A model generated the notes under the pieces. It worked only from the letters and a program-made list of their open reading frames with translations, had not been told where the DNA came from and did not search any database. This document shows, piece after piece, positions 41,738 through 50,968 of a DNA stretch of 64,000 nucleotides. The position numbers and the translations under genes are program-made. How positions within the stretch are numbered: position 1 is the stretch's first letter; every line of letters begins with the position of its first letter. The DNA is from Candidatus Bariatricus faecipullorum. GTDB taxonomy: Bacteria; Bacillota; Clostridia; Lachnospirales; Lachnospiraceae. The stretch is taken from the NCBI GenBank assembly GCA_019118525.1, contig DWYV01000050.1, positions 1-64,000 of the forward strand, written 5' to 3'.

Positions 41738-43471
41738 ATGAATCGAAAACTGTTCCGGTCTATTCGGGAATACAAAAAGGTGTCGATTCTGACGCCGCTG
41801 TTTGTTGTGCTGGAGGTTCTGATGGAGGTTCTCATTCCCCTTCAGATGGCCAACATCATTGATATCGGCATTCAGGACGGGAATCTGCCCTACATTATCC
41901 GTACCGGGCTGATTCTGGTAGTCCTGGCCATGCTGGCGCTGGCGTTCGGCGCCCTGGCCGGGAAACTGGGAGCCGAAGCGGGAGCCGGATACGCCAAAAA
42001 CTTAAGACACGATATTTTTTACAAAATCCAGGATTTTTCTTTTAAGAACATCGACCACTTTTCCACGTCCAGTCTGGTAACCAGAATGACTACGGATATC
42101 ACGAACGTGCAGATGGCCTACATGATGAGCATCCGTCTGCTGGCCCGGGCACCGATTATGATTGTGCTGTCCCTGGTGATGACGCTGACCATCAGCCAAA
42201 CGATTGCGCTTCTGCTTCTGTGTACTATACCCGTACTGGGCGGCGTGCTGATTTTCATTGCCAGAAAGGCACATCCCCATTTTATCCGGGTGTTTGACGA
42301 GTACGACGTGCTGAACAATGTGGTGCAGGAAAACGTCAATGCGGCAAGGGTCGTAAAAGCCTATGTCCGGGAGGACTATGAGATTGAGAAATTCCACGGA
42401 ATCTCAAAAGTGGTATTCGACCTGTTTACCCGGGCTGAGAAAATTGTGGCCTGGAACTCGCCCACCATGCAGTTCGTAATCTATGCCGTGGTGCTGTCCA
42501 TGGTGCTGATTGGCGGGCGGGATATTGTACTGGGAACCATGGAGACAGGAGAACTGACCAGCGTCATCGTCTATGCGCTTCAGATTCTTTCTTCCCTGAT
42601 GATGGTGTCCTTTGTATATGTAATGATTATGATTGCGGAGGCGTCCTCCGACCGTATCGTGGAAGTGCTGGATGAGGTTCCGGAGATGCAGAATGCGGAT
42701 AATGCCGTGAGCAACGTTCTGGACGGAACCATTGATTTTGAAAACGTGGACTTCAGCTATTCCGGGGAGGGCGGAAACCTCTCCCTGAAAAATATCAGCC
42801 TTCATATTAAATCCGGGGAGACCGTGGGAATTATCGGCGGTACCGGAAGCGCAAAATCCACTCTGGTACAGCTGATTCCCCGTCTGTATGACGTGACGGC
42901 AGGAAGCGTGAAGGTAGGCGGAAGGGATGTGCGGGAGTACAGCCTGGAAGCGCTCCGGGACCAGGTGTCCATGGTGCTTCAGAAAAATGTACTTTTTACC
43001 GGGACCATTGCCGAGAATATCCGCTGGGGCGATGAAAACACCACCGACGAGGAAGTGGAGCGGGTCTGCAGACTGGCCCAGGCGGATACGTTTATCCGGG
43101 AATTCCCGGCAGGATACAACACCATGATTGTGCAGGGCGGAAATAACGTGTCCGGCGGACAGAAGCAGCGGCTCTGTATTGCCAGGGCTCTTCTGAAAAA
43201 GCCGAAGATTCTGATTCTGGACGATTCCACCAGCGCCGTGGATACCAGAACGGACGCCCTGATTCGAAAGGCTTTCCGGGAGGAAATTCCGGAGACGACG
43301 AAAATTATTATTGCCCAGCGGGTTTCTTCCGTGGAAGATGCCGACAAGATTATCGTGATGGAAAACGGAGAGATTAACGGCATCGGCACTTCGGAGGAAC
43401 TGCTGAAGACCAACGCGATTTACCGGGAAGTATATGAGTCCCAGGTGAAGGGAGGTGCGGACAGTGAGTAG
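41738..43471 (+). CDS. ABC exporter subunit with degenerate ATP site
   Basis: Half-transporter of 577 residues: six spans (about 15-310), then an ATPase domain. Its conserved sites depart from consensus: Walker A is GGTGSAKST (Ala for Gly), the Walker B region is LILDDSTSAVD (Asp for the catalytic Glu), and the switch is IIIAQRVSS (Gln for His). This is the pattern of the degenerate half in heterodimeric exporters such as TM287/288. The next gene encodes the canonical half, overlapping by 8 bp. Confidence 0.93.
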   Translation: MNRKLFRSIREYKKVSILTPLFVVLEVLMEVLIPLQMANIIDIGIQDGNLPYIIRTGLILVVLAMLALAFGALAGKLGAEAGAGYAKNLRHDIFYKIQDFSFKNIDHFSTSSLVTRMTTDITNVQMAYMMSIRLLARAPIMIVLSLVMTLTISQTIALLLLCTIPVLGGVLIFIARKAHPHFIRVFDEYDVLNNVVQENVNAARVVKAYVREDYEIEKFHGISKVVFDLFTRAEKIVAWNSPTMQFVIYAVVLSMVLIGGRDIVLGTMETGELTSVIVYALQILSSLMMVSFVYVMIMIAEASSDRIVEVLDEVPEMQNADNAVSNVLDGTIDFENVDFSYSGEGGNLSLKNISLHIKSGETVGIIGGTGSAKSTLVQLIPRLYDVTAGSVKVGGRDVREYSLEALRDQVSMVLQKNVLFTGTIAENIRWGDENTTDEEVERVCRLAQADTFIREFPAGYNTMIVQGGNNVSGGQKQRLCIARALLKKPKILILDDSTSAVDTRTDALIRKAFREEIPETTKIIIAQRVSSVEDADKIIVMENGEINGIGTSEELLKTNAIYREVYESQVKGGADSE

Positions 43472-45353
43472 AGAAGGAAAACTCAGGATTACCGGAAACA
43501 CGGTAAAAACAGCAAAGAGGCTGCTTTCCTATGTGACGAAGTCCTATAAAAAGGAATTTGTGGCCGTATTTTTCTGTATTATTATCAGTTCCATTGCTTC
43601 TATCTCCGTGTCCCTGTCCCTGAAATTTCTGCTGGATGACTTTATCATTCCGCTGATTGGGCAGGCAAATCCGGACTTTGCGGAGCTTTACCGGGCGCTG
43701 GCCCTGCTGGGAACCATTTTTCTCTGCGGCGTGCTTGCCACGTTCTGCTATACCAGGCTGATGGTAAAAATCGGCCAGGGTGTGTTAAAGCAGGTGCGTG
43801 ACGAGATGTTCGAACATATGCAGACCCTGCCCATCCGGTATTTTGACCAGAATACCAACGGTTCCATTATGAGTCTGTATACTAACGATACTGACACCCT
43901 GCGGCAGATGATTAACCAGTCCATTCCCCAGGTGCTGATGTCAGCCATTACCATCGTGGTAACGTTTCTTTCCATGCTGCTTTTAAGCCCCCTGCTGACG
44001 GTCCTGGCCGTGGTGATGATAGGCGTACTGATTCTGGTGTCCGGAAAAATCGGAGGCAACAGTGGAAAATATTTCGTACGGCAGCAGCTGGACATCGCCC
44101 AGATTACCGGATACGTGGAAGAGCGGATGAACGGGCAGAGAGTCATTAAGATTTTCAACCATGAGAAAGTGACAGAGCAGGAGTTTGACGAGCTGAACGA
44201 AAAGCTCTGCCAGAGTGCGGCAAACGCCAATACCTATGCCAATATGATGGGGCCCATTATCGGAAATATCGGCAACCTGCAGTTTGTACTGACCGCTGTG
44301 CTGGGCGGCGCTCTCTCCGTGGCCGGAATCGGGAATATTACACTTGGCGTCATGGCTTCCTACCTGCAGTTTACCCGCAGCTTTACCCAGCCCTTCATGC
44401 AGGTAGCCCAGCAGTTTAACTCCATTATTATGGCGCTGGCCGGCGCGGAACGGATTTTTGCCATGATTGACGCGGAACCGGAGGTGGACGAAGGATACGT
44501 CACCCTGGTCAACTGCCGGAAGGACGAGAAAGGCAATATCATCGAGTGCCCGGAGAGAACCGGCATGTGGGCATGGAAACATCCCCACCAGGCGGACGGT
44601 ACCGTCACCTATACGGAACTGAAGGGAGATGTGCGCTTTTTCGATATGACCTTCGGCTACACAGAGGATAAAATGGTGCTCCATGACCTGACTCTCTATG
44701 CGAAGCCCGGACAGAAGCTGGCCTTCGTAGGTTCCACGGGAGCAGGGAAGACGACCATTACCAACCTGATTAACCGGTTCTACGATGTGCAGGACGGAAA
44801 AATCCGTTACGATGGTATCAATATCAATAAAATCAAAAAGAGAGACCTGAGACGTTCCCTGGGAATTGTGCTTCAGGATACCCACCTGTTTACCGGAACG
44901 ATTATGGAAAACATTCGTTACGGACGGCTGGACGCCACAGACGAAGATGTATACGCGGCGGCAGAACTTGCCCATGCCGACGGCTTTATCAGAATGCTTC
45001 CGGACGGGTACAACACCCGCCTCTCCAGCGACGGAGAAGAACTCTCCCAGGGACAGCGCCAGCTTCTGGCCATTGCCAGGGCGGCCGTGGCGAATTCCCC
45101 GGTACTGATTCTCGATGAGGCCACCTCCTCCATCGACACCAGAACCGAGAGCATCGTCCAGAAAGGAATGGATAACCTGATGAGCGGACGTACCGTATTC
45201 GTCATCGCTCACCGGCTTTCCACTATCCGCAACAGCGACGCCATCATGGTACTGGACCACGGACGCATTATCGAACGCGGAACTCACGAAGAACTGCTCA
45301 AAGAACACGGAACCTATTATCAGCTTTATACAGGGAAACTGGAACTGAGTTAA
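43464..45353 (+). CDS. ABC exporter subunit with canonical ATP site
   Basis: Half-transporter of 629 residues: six spans (about 25-330) and an ATPase domain with Walker A GSTGAGKTT, signature LSQGQRQL, Walker B LILDEATSSID and H-switch IAHRLST, all intact. A loop of about 60 residues between the membrane and ATPase domains (MIDAEPEVDEGYVTLVNCRKDEKGN...) is typical of this subgroup. The GTG start at 43464 lies behind AAGGGAGGTGCGG and overlaps the partner's stop. Together the two form a multidrug-type exporter. Confidence 0.93.
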   Translation: MSREGKLRITGNTVKTAKRLLSYVTKSYKKEFVAVFFCIIISSIASISVSLSLKFLLDDFIIPLIGQANPDFAELYRALALLGTIFLCGVLATFCYTRLMVKIGQGVLKQVRDEMFEHMQTLPIRYFDQNTNGSIMSLYTNDTDTLRQMINQSIPQVLMSAITIVVTFLSMLLLSPLLTVLAVVMIGVLILVSGKIGGNSGKYFVRQQLDIAQITGYVEERMNGQRVIKIFNHEKVTEQEFDELNEKLCQSAANANTYANMMGPIIGNIGNLQFVLTAVLGGALSVAGIGNITLGVMASYLQFTRSFTQPFMQVAQQFNSIIMALAGAERIFAMIDAEPEVDEGYVTLVNCRKDEKGNIIECPERTGMWAWKHPHQADGTVTYTELKGDVRFFDMTFGYTEDKMVLHDLTLYAKPGQKLAFVGSTGAGKTTITNLINRFYDVQDGKIRYDGININKIKKRDLRRSLGIVLQDTHLFTGTIMENIRYGRLDATDEDVYAAAELAHADGFIRMLPDGYNTRLSSDGEELSQGQRQLLAIARAAVANSPVLILDEATSSIDTRTESIVQKGMDNLMSGRTVFVIAHRLSTIRNSDAIMVLDHGRIIERGTHEELLKEHGTYYQLYTGKLELS

Positions 45354-45359
45354 CTGACT

Positions 45360-45415
45360 GGGGACGGGTACAGGCTGGCCTGTACCCGTCCCCGACTACA
45401 ACTCTCAAACAATTC
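45360..45415 (-). repeat. Dispersed palindromic repeat, copy E (reverse orientation)
   Basis: Inverted repeat at 45360-45393, followed by ACAACTC (45398-45404) and ACAATTC (45409-45415), the complemented box with starts 11 bp apart. It begins 7 bp after the exporter stop. Confidence 0.92.
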
Positions 45416-45431
45416 TGAAAAGAAGAAACAG

Positions 45432-45460
45432 TTGACCTGGAGTCTGCTTCAGGGTATAAA
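45432..45460 (+). promoter_or_regulatory. Promoter with MerR-type operator
   Basis: TTGACC (45432-45437), 17-bp spacer and TATAAA (45455-45460). Within the spacer CCTGGAG-4 nt-CTTCAGG is a near-perfect inverted repeat, the layout of MerR-family operators. It likely controls the MerR gene 49 bp downstream (autoregulation). Confidence 0.7.
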
Positions 45461-45508
45461 ATAGAAAGCAGAGGAGGGAACCCTGAAGGCAGAAAGGCGG
45501 GACAGATT

Positions 45509-45922
45509 ATGACGATAAAAGAAGTGAGTGAAAAGTACCATATTTCCCAGGACACCCTCCGGTATTATGAGCGGGCGGGGATGATTCCACCGGTTACCCG
45601 TACGGCGGGGGGCATCCGGGATTATCAGGAAAGCGACCTGGGATGGGTGGAAACGGCCATCTGCATGCGCAATGCGGGACTTCCGGTAGAGGTTCTGGCG
45701 GAATATACGAAGCTTTGTCAGGAAGGGGATTCTACCATCCCGGACCGGCTGCGGCTTTTGTCCGGTCAGCGGGAGATTCTGCTGGAGCAGAAGCAGAAGA
45801 TAGAGGAGACGCTGGAGCGGCTGAATTACAAGATTGAGCGGTATGAGATAGCCGCCAGGACGGGAGTGCTCTCCTGGGATACGGAGGATGGAAGCTGCAC
45901 CCTGCCGCATGCGGACGACTGA
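45509..45922 (+). CDS. MerR-family transcriptional regulator
   Basis: Protein of 137 residues: N-terminal helix-turn-helix (TIKEVSEKYHISQDTLRYYERAGMIPPVTRTAGGIRDYQ), then a dimerisation coiled coil (about 75-112) and a short tail with one Cys (residue 131). It lacks the Cys pairs of metal sensors. It belongs to the AdhR/NmlR-like group by general look. No target gene is adjacent, which is unusual, because MerR regulators normally sit beside what they control. Confidence 0.9.
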   Translation: MTIKEVSEKYHISQDTLRYYERAGMIPPVTRTAGGIRDYQESDLGWVETAICMRNAGLPVEVLAEYTKLCQEGDSTIPDRLRLLSGQREILLEQKQKIEETLERLNYKIERYEIAARTGVLSWDTEDGSCTLPHADD

Positions 45923-45971
45923 GAATGCCACAGCGTAAAACGCTTTCCCCAAAAGAAAAAGGTATAATTAT

Positions 45972-46001
45972 GAAAAAGCACCGGCCTGCCGGTGCTTTTT
46001 C
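45972..46001. terminator. Terminator after the MerR gene
   Basis: GAAAAAGCACCGGC pairs perfectly with GCCGGTGCTTTTTC around CT. Strong and usable from both strands. Confidence 0.93.
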
Positions 46002-46011
46002 TGTGTATAAA

Positions 46012-46070
46012 TTTACATTTTCCCTGTATTTTTTTACATGGATTTTAAAATTTCTTTTGCAAAATAGGAT
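46012..46070 (+). promoter_or_regulatory. Pho-box-like hexamer array and possible -10 upstream of the importer operon
   Basis: TTTACA at 46012, CCTGTA at 46023, TTTACA at 46033 and TTTAAA at 46044: direct repeats at 10-11-bp steps, like the array before pstS. TAGGAT (46065-46070) is a possible -10 at suitable distance, and TATTATAT near 46092 is an alternative. This predicts phosphate-starvation control. Confidence 0.55.
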
Positions 46071-46178
46071 AGAAGCGGAAAAAATCATGCGCTATTATAT
46101 TTAACGGATTTTGAAACTGTTGACTGTATGAGGCAGAAAAGTGTCTGGGCCCGGGCAGTTTCCTGTCTCATACCACAG

Positions 46179-46208
46179 CAGACCGGCTGTACCTCATCTG
46201 CCGGTCTG
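46179..46208 (+). promoter_or_regulatory. Leader hairpin before the importer operon
   Basis: CAGACCGGC pairs perfectly with GCCGGTCTG (9 bp) around a 12-base loop. It ends 6 bp before the ribosome binding site GAGGAG of the first gene. No T-run follows, so it is not a plain terminator; it may affect translation or mRNA stability. Confidence 0.5.
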
Positions 46209-46227
46209 TCACACGAGGAGAATGTTT

Positions 46228-47073
46228 ATGTTTAAGATGCTGAATCCGCGGCGTTTCTATCATGCCGTGGGACGAAGAAAATTTCTGGAGTTCATTCTGC
46301 TTGCGGTATTTATCTTGTTTTTCTACGGACCACTTCTGAATATGCTGATGCTTGCATTCGCAAATGAGTATACCGTTCCGAATGTGCTCCCGACAGAATG
46401 GGGATTTGACTGGTGGAGATATGTATTTGGCCAGGACAGTCTGGTGTCTTCCATGATTCAGTCCTTCGTTGTGGCAATTACGACAACCGTGATTTCCATG
46501 ATATTCTGTATTCCAGCAGCATACTCCATTGCACGGTTTAAATACCGTGGAAGAAAAGTGTTTATGCTGTCCTTCTTACTTACGAATGCATTTCCGAAAC
46601 TGGGAATCTACACATCCATCGCGGTACTGTTTTACCGGTACGGGCTGATGGGAACCTACCCGGGAGTCATCATCATTCACATGATTAACTCCATGATGTT
46701 TATGGTATGGCTTCCTTCCAGCGCATTCCGCAACGTACACCGTCAGCAGGAAGAAGCTGCCAGGGATGTGGGAGCCGGTCCGGTAAGAACCTTTTTCAAG
46801 GTTACCCTGCCTATGGCAATGCCGGGTATCGCAGTGGCTACCTTGTACACCTTCCTTGGTTCCATGGAAGAGGCGCAGGGAACCATGCTGGTAGGTCTGG
46901 CACAGATTCAGACCATGCCGGTGGCCATGTACGGTATCGTACTGGACAGCTCCGCAGTTCAGATAGGTGCGGTGTTTGCACTGCTTCTGATTATTCCGTC
47001 GGCTGTTCTGATTTTCGCCATGAGAAAATTCATTGGCCCCGAAGCAATCGCCGGTGGATTTAAGATGAATTAG
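46228..47073 (+). CDS. ABC importer permease (PotC/UgpE-like)
   Basis: Membrane protein of 281 residues with six spans and the permease coupling motif EEAARDVGAGPVRTFFKVTLPMAMPGI. ATG 46228 is chosen because GAGGAG (46215-46220) is 7 bp before it; ATG 46222 is too close. It forms an importer with the ATPase, binding protein and second permease that follow. The order (permease, ATPase, binding protein, permease) resembles importers for polyamines, 2-aminoethylphosphonate or glycerol-phosphodiesters. Confidence 0.88.
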   Translation: MFKMLNPRRFYHAVGRRKFLEFILLAVFILFFYGPLLNMLMLAFANEYTVPNVLPTEWGFDWWRYVFGQDSLVSSMIQSFVVAITTTVISMIFCIPAAYSIARFKYRGRKVFMLSFLLTNAFPKLGIYTSIAVLFYRYGLMGTYPGVIIIHMINSMMFMVWLPSSAFRNVHRQQEEAARDVGAGPVRTFFKVTLPMAMPGIAVATLYTFLGSMEEAQGTMLVGLAQIQTMPVAMYGIVLDSSAVQIGAVFALLLIIPSAVLIFAMRKFIGPEAIAGGFKMN

Positions 47074-47092
47074 ATTTCAGGAGGAAAACGAA

Positions 47093-48121
47093 ATGACAAA
47101 TACAATGGCAGGCGGCACCGCTGTGGAGGAAAAGACAGAAGCCGCCGCAGAAAACCGGAAAGTAAAACTGGAAATTAAAGATATGGCAAAAAAATATGAC
47201 AATGGAGACGGTGTAGAGCACATTAACCTGAAGGTGTACGAGGGCGAGATTGTGACATTCCTCGGACCTTCCGGATGTGGAAAATCCACTATTCTCCGGG
47301 CAATCGGGGGATTCGCGGATGTAACCTCCGGGGACATCCTGATTGACGGCAAATCCATTGTGAATCTGGCGCCGGAAAACCGTCCGACAGCCATGGTGTT
47401 CCAGAGCTACAATCTCTGGCCCCATATGACGATTTACGAGAATCTGGCATTTGGCCTGAAGCTTCGTAAAATCCCGAAAAAAACCATAGATGAAGATATC
47501 AAAAAAATGCTTGCCCTGGTATCCATGAGCGGAACGGAGAAAAAATATCCCAGTCAGCTCTCCGGTGGGCAGCAGCAGAGAATTGCCATCGCAAGGTCCC
47601 TGCTTCTGAAACCCTCCCTTCTGCTTCTGGATGAGCCCTTCTCCGCGCTGGATGCAAAAATCCGCCAGCAGATGAGAGAAGAGCTGAAGCGGATTCAGAG
47701 CGAGCTGGGTATTACCGTTATCTTTGTAACCCACGACCAGGAAGAGGCCATGGCCATTTCTCACAGAATCGTGGTTATGAACAAAGGAAAATTCGACCAG
47801 GTAGGAACACCGGATGAGATTTACGACAACCCGGCCACACTCCATGTTGCCTCCTTCATCGGCGAGATGAATTTCATCAAACAGAACGAGACGACCCTGG
47901 CTGTCCGTCCGGAAGATCTGACCGTTACCGAAGGTCAGGGCGATATGGAAGGGACAGTCAGCACTGTGATGCTGATGGGACATTATGTACTGATGACCGC
48001 AAAGGTTGGCGACGACATGGTAAAATGTTTCGTCAACAGAGAGATTGGGAACAAGCTGGAAGAAGGAAAGATTGTAAACCTGAAAATTGGAAAACATACA
48101 CAGTTTCCGATGAGCGCATAG
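47093..48121 (+). CDS. ABC importer ATP-binding protein (PotA/UgpC-like)
   Basis: ATPase of 342 residues: a non-conserved N-terminal leader (about 20 residues), Walker [10 protein letters not shown], signature LSGGQQQRIAIARSL, Walker B LLLLDEPFSALD, H-loop VTHDQEEAM, and a C-terminal TOBE-like domain (about 260-342) with the typical TLAVRPEDLTVTEG. ATG 47093 follows CAGGAGGAAAACGAA, 19 bp after the permease. Confidence 0.92.
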   Translation: MTNTMAGGTAVEEKTEAAAENRKVKLEIKDMAKKYDNGDGVEHINLKVYEGEIVTFLGPSGCGKSTILRAIGGFADVTSGDILIDGKSIVNLAPENRPTAMVFQSYNLWPHMTIYENLAFGLKLRKIPKKTIDEDIKKMLALVSMSGTEKKYPSQLSGGQQQRIAIARSLLLKPSLLLLDEPFSALDAKIRQQMREELKRIQSELGITVIFVTHDQEEAMAISHRIVVMNKGKFDQVGTPDEIYDNPATLHVASFIGEMNFIKQNETTLAVRPEDLTVTEGQGDMEGTVSTVMLMGHYVLMTAKVGDDMVKCFVNREIGNKLEEGKIVNLKIGKHTQFPMSA

Positions 48122-48143
48122 CAGAGAGAAAGGAAAAAAGAAA

Positions 48144-49328
48144 ATGAAAAAGATGAAAGTGAAAGCATTGATTGCAGCATTGATGGCAGGTGTAATGACA
48201 GTAGGAATGATGGGAATGACCGGCTGCGGCGGCGGTTCTTCCGATTCCGAAAGCGGGAGCTCCGATGATAAGACCATAACAATCTGGGCAACCGGTTCAG
48301 ACAACGTGCGCCAGATTTACGAGACCCTGGTAGAAGACTTTAACGAAAATTCCGATTATGCAGGAGAATATACAGCAGAGCTTCAGTTCATGCTCAGCGG
48401 AACGGGTACACAGAGCCTTTCCGATATGCTTGCGGCTGCCTACAAGGCAAACCAGACCAACACGGATTATGACCTGGTAGACTTAAGCGGCGACGACCTT
48501 TCCAAAATCGTATCCCAGATTGGGGAAGAGGCACTGGTAAAACTGGATGACTCCAAGATTCCGAATGCAGACAGAGTAAGTGCAGAAAGCACCGTTGCAA
48601 CCGATTATGTACAGCCTTACCGTGGAACAACCGTAGTTCTGGCTTACGATTCCGAGACCGTAACCAATCCGCCTACAACCATGGATGAGCTGACAGAGTG
48701 GATTAAAGCAAATCCGGGACGTTTTGCCTACAATGCACCGGGAACCGGTGGAGCAGGCGACTCCTTTGCCCGTACAGCAGTATACAATTTCATGCCGGAA
48801 GAAGCTATCACCTCTGATGACCCCTCCTGGGAAGAGCAGTGGGACGAAGGCTTTGACTACCTGAAAGATATCCATGATTCCATGTATTCTTCAGGCGGCT
48901 CCATTGTATACCCCAACAAAAACCAGGGAACTCTGGACCTTCTGAACCAGGGCGAGATTGATATGTGCCCGAACTGGGCAGACATGGTACTGTCCCAGCG
49001 TGCAGAAGGAACCCTGAAAGACAGCATTAAGATTACCCAGATTGACCCGGCCTTTACCGGTTCTCTGCAGTCCCTTGCCATTCCGACCTTCGGTTCCAAC
49101 GAAGACGGAGCTTATGCATTCATCGATTACATGCTGACGGACGCTGCTCAGGAAATCATGGTACGCCAGATGGCAGCGATTCCGCTGGTAGATACATCCA
49201 ACATTGATATGACCGGATACGAAGATATCCAGAACCTGGATGTAAACAACTTCCGTATCATGTCCATTGGCGATTTAAGCACTGATTTCAACCAGCGCTG
49301 GGACAGCGAGATTGGCGCAGGGAACTAA
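48144..49328 (+). CDS. Extracellular solute-binding lipoprotein
   Basis: Lipoprotein of 394 residues: lipobox MGMTGC (Cys28), Gly/Ser linker and a two-lobe binding fold (TITIWATGSDNVRQIYETLVEDFNE; ...YAFIDYMLTDAAQEIMVRQMAAIP). It is the ligand receptor of the adjacent importer. Codon choice and the strong leader suggest high expression. The ligand is not evident; the linked GDPD and PHP phosphoesterase genes make a phosphodiester or similar organophosphate a reasonable guess. Confidence 0.9.
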   Translation: MKKMKVKALIAALMAGVMTVGMMGMTGCGGGSSDSESGSSDDKTITIWATGSDNVRQIYETLVEDFNENSDYAGEYTAELQFMLSGTGTQSLSDMLAAAYKANQTNTDYDLVDLSGDDLSKIVSQIGEEALVKLDDSKIPNADRVSAESTVATDYVQPYRGTTVVLAYDSETVTNPPTTMDELTEWIKANPGRFAYNAPGTGGAGDSFARTAVYNFMPEEAITSDDPSWEEQWDEGFDYLKDIHDSMYSSGGSIVYPNKNQGTLDLLNQGEIDMCPNWADMVLSQRAEGTLKDSIKITQIDPAFTGSLQSLAIPTFGSNEDGAYAFIDYMLTDAAQEIMVRQMAAIPLVDTSNIDMTGYEDIQNLDVNNFRIMSIGDLSTDFNQRWDSEIGAGN

Positions 49329-49345
49329 AACAGATTTCTGAAACG

Positions 49346-49384
49346 GGAGGCACGCGCCCGGCAGGAGGCAGGGGTGCGTGCTCC
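49346..49384 (+). other. Intercistronic hairpin between binding protein and permease
   Basis: GGAG-G-CACGCGCCC pairs with GGGGTGCGTGCTCC, with one bulge and a G-U, around an 11-12-base loop. No T-run. Hairpins here are commonly read as mRNA stabilisers that keep the binding protein more abundant than the permease (inference). Confidence 0.6.
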
Positions 49385-49417
49385 GCAGTGAAAAGTTATT
49401 AAGGAAGGGAAAAACAG

Positions 49418-50263
49418 ATGAGTAAAAATCTGAAGCAGAAACTGGTTGCCTATGGTATGGTTCTGCCGGCGTTCCTGGTAGTTATGCTGACGGTTGCCTA
49501 TCCGATTGTGTCGGCTGTTATCCAGAGTTTTCAGGATGGTTCTACCGGAGAATTTACCCTGGCAAACTATACATACTTTTTCACGGACGCTGCCCAGAGA
49601 AGCAACCTGCTGTATACACTTTATATCGTAATTGTAACCGTAGTAATCGCAATCGTGGCAGCCTATCTCCTGGCGCTGTATCTTCGGTTTGTAAAATCAA
49701 AAATCTCCCGGGCCATCGGTATGCTCTACCTGCTGCCCCGGTTTGTACCGGCCATGTGCGCGGTATACGCCATGATTACCATTATCCGGGACACCGGACT
49801 GATTAACCGGATTGGACAGCTCTTCGGCGTCAACATCAATCTGGGAATGATGTATCATGCAAGCGGAATTATCACCATGAACCTCTGGTTCAATATCCCC
49901 TTTGCAGCCATGATGATTGCGGCAGGCCTGGGCGGTATCCCGGACTCCATTATCGAGGCGGCAAGCGATGTGGGAGCCGGAAAACTGAGAATCTTCCGGA
50001 CCATGATTCTTCCGCTGTCTGTCAAGGACGTAGTGGTAGCGGCCACCTTTGTATTTATGTCCAATGTAAGCTCCTTTACCACACCGTACCTGATGGGCGG
50101 GAACGCACCGAAAATGCTCGGTATCGCACTGTTTGACCAGTTCAACCGGTATCTGGACTACAACCGGTCCGCAGCACTTTCCGTAATCATGTTCCTTATC
50201 TGCTCCGTATCAGCCGGAGTATACATCTACACGAACTTAAAAGAAAACGACTGGGAAAAATAA
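49418..50263 (+). CDS. ABC importer permease (PotB/UgpA-like)
   Basis: Membrane protein of 281 residues with six spans and the coupling motif IEAASDVGAGKLRIFRTMILPLSVKDVVVA. It partners the permease at 46228. ATG 49418 follows AAGGAAGGGAAAAAC. The GDPD gene begins 3 bp after its stop, so the catabolic genes are in the same transcript. Confidence 0.9.
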   Translation: MSKNLKQKLVAYGMVLPAFLVVMLTVAYPIVSAVIQSFQDGSTGEFTLANYTYFFTDAAQRSNLLYTLYIVIVTVVIAIVAAYLLALYLRFVKSKISRAIGMLYLLPRFVPAMCAVYAMITIIRDTGLINRIGQLFGVNINLGMMYHASGIITMNLWFNIPFAAMMIAAGLGGIPDSIIEAASDVGAGKLRIFRTMILPLSVKDVVVAATFVFMSNVSSFTTPYLMGGNAPKMLGIALFDQFNRYLDYNRSAALSVIMFLICSVSAGVYIYTNLKENDWEK

Positions 50264-50266
50264 AAT

Positions 50267-50968
50267 ATGAAAGAACACAGAACACTTGTTACTGCACATT
50301 CCGGAGCGGACGGATTTCCGGAAAACAGCATGGAATTTGTCAGATACGCCCTGGGATGCGGGGCGGATACGCTGGAAGTGGACGTCCGCCTGGATGAAGA
50401 AAAAAACCTGATTATCAGTCATGATAAAATCCGGGGAGAAGCGGTGACGCTCAGGGAAGTGTTCGAGACAGTAAATCCGGTTTCCGGTATACGGATAAAC
50501 TGCGATTTAAAAGAATACGGCCTGGAAGAGGCCGTATTTTGTCTTGCACAGACCTGCGGCCTGCATCCGGAACGCATCCTTTACTCCGGAAGCGTCACCC
50601 CGGTGAAAAAAGAAGAACCTTGTCCCTGGAGAGAGGTGGAGATATACTGGAACGTAGAAGAATGCCTTCCCGGCGTATACGACTGTCCCCGGGGAGAGGC
50701 CGTCCGGAGAATCACGGCAGAGATGGCCCGGCGCCTGGGCGAAGCATGCGGGGCTTACGGCGTTTCCACCATCAATATCCACGAAAAATTTTTAAACAAA
50801 GCTGTCGCAGAGGAAATGAACAGACGGGGAGTGGGAATCTCCGTATGGACGGTGAATGACGCCGGCAGAATCTGGGAGCTTTTAGGAAGCGGCGTGAAAA
50901 ACATCACTTCCCGGAAACCCAGGCTGGTTCTGGCTCTGCGGGAAGACAGAGAAAAGGAAAAAATATGA
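50267..50968 (+). CDS. Glycerophosphodiester phosphodiesterase-family protein
   Basis: GDPD-fold protein of 233 residues, predicted cytoplasmic. Active-site residues: His11 (AHSGADGFPENS, HSG where most have HRG), Glu37 and Asp39 (DTLEVDVRLDE), and His52 (IISHD). The C-terminal VGISVWTVNDAGRIWELLGSGVKNITS is characteristic. It would cleave glycerophosphodiesters to sn-glycerol-3-phosphate and an alcohol. Replacement of the usual Arg by Ser may alter substrate choice. It overlaps the next gene by 4 bp. Confidence 0.88.
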   Translation: MKEHRTLVTAHSGADGFPENSMEFVRYALGCGADTLEVDVRLDEEKNLIISHDKIRGEAVTLREVFETVNPVSGIRINCDLKEYGLEEAVFCLAQTCGLHPERILYSGSVTPVKKEEPCPWREVEIYWNVEECLPGVYDCPRGEAVRRITAEMARRLGEACGAYGVSTINIHEKFLNKAVAEEMNRRGVGISVWTVNDAGRIWELLGSGVKNITSRKPRLVLALREDREKEKI

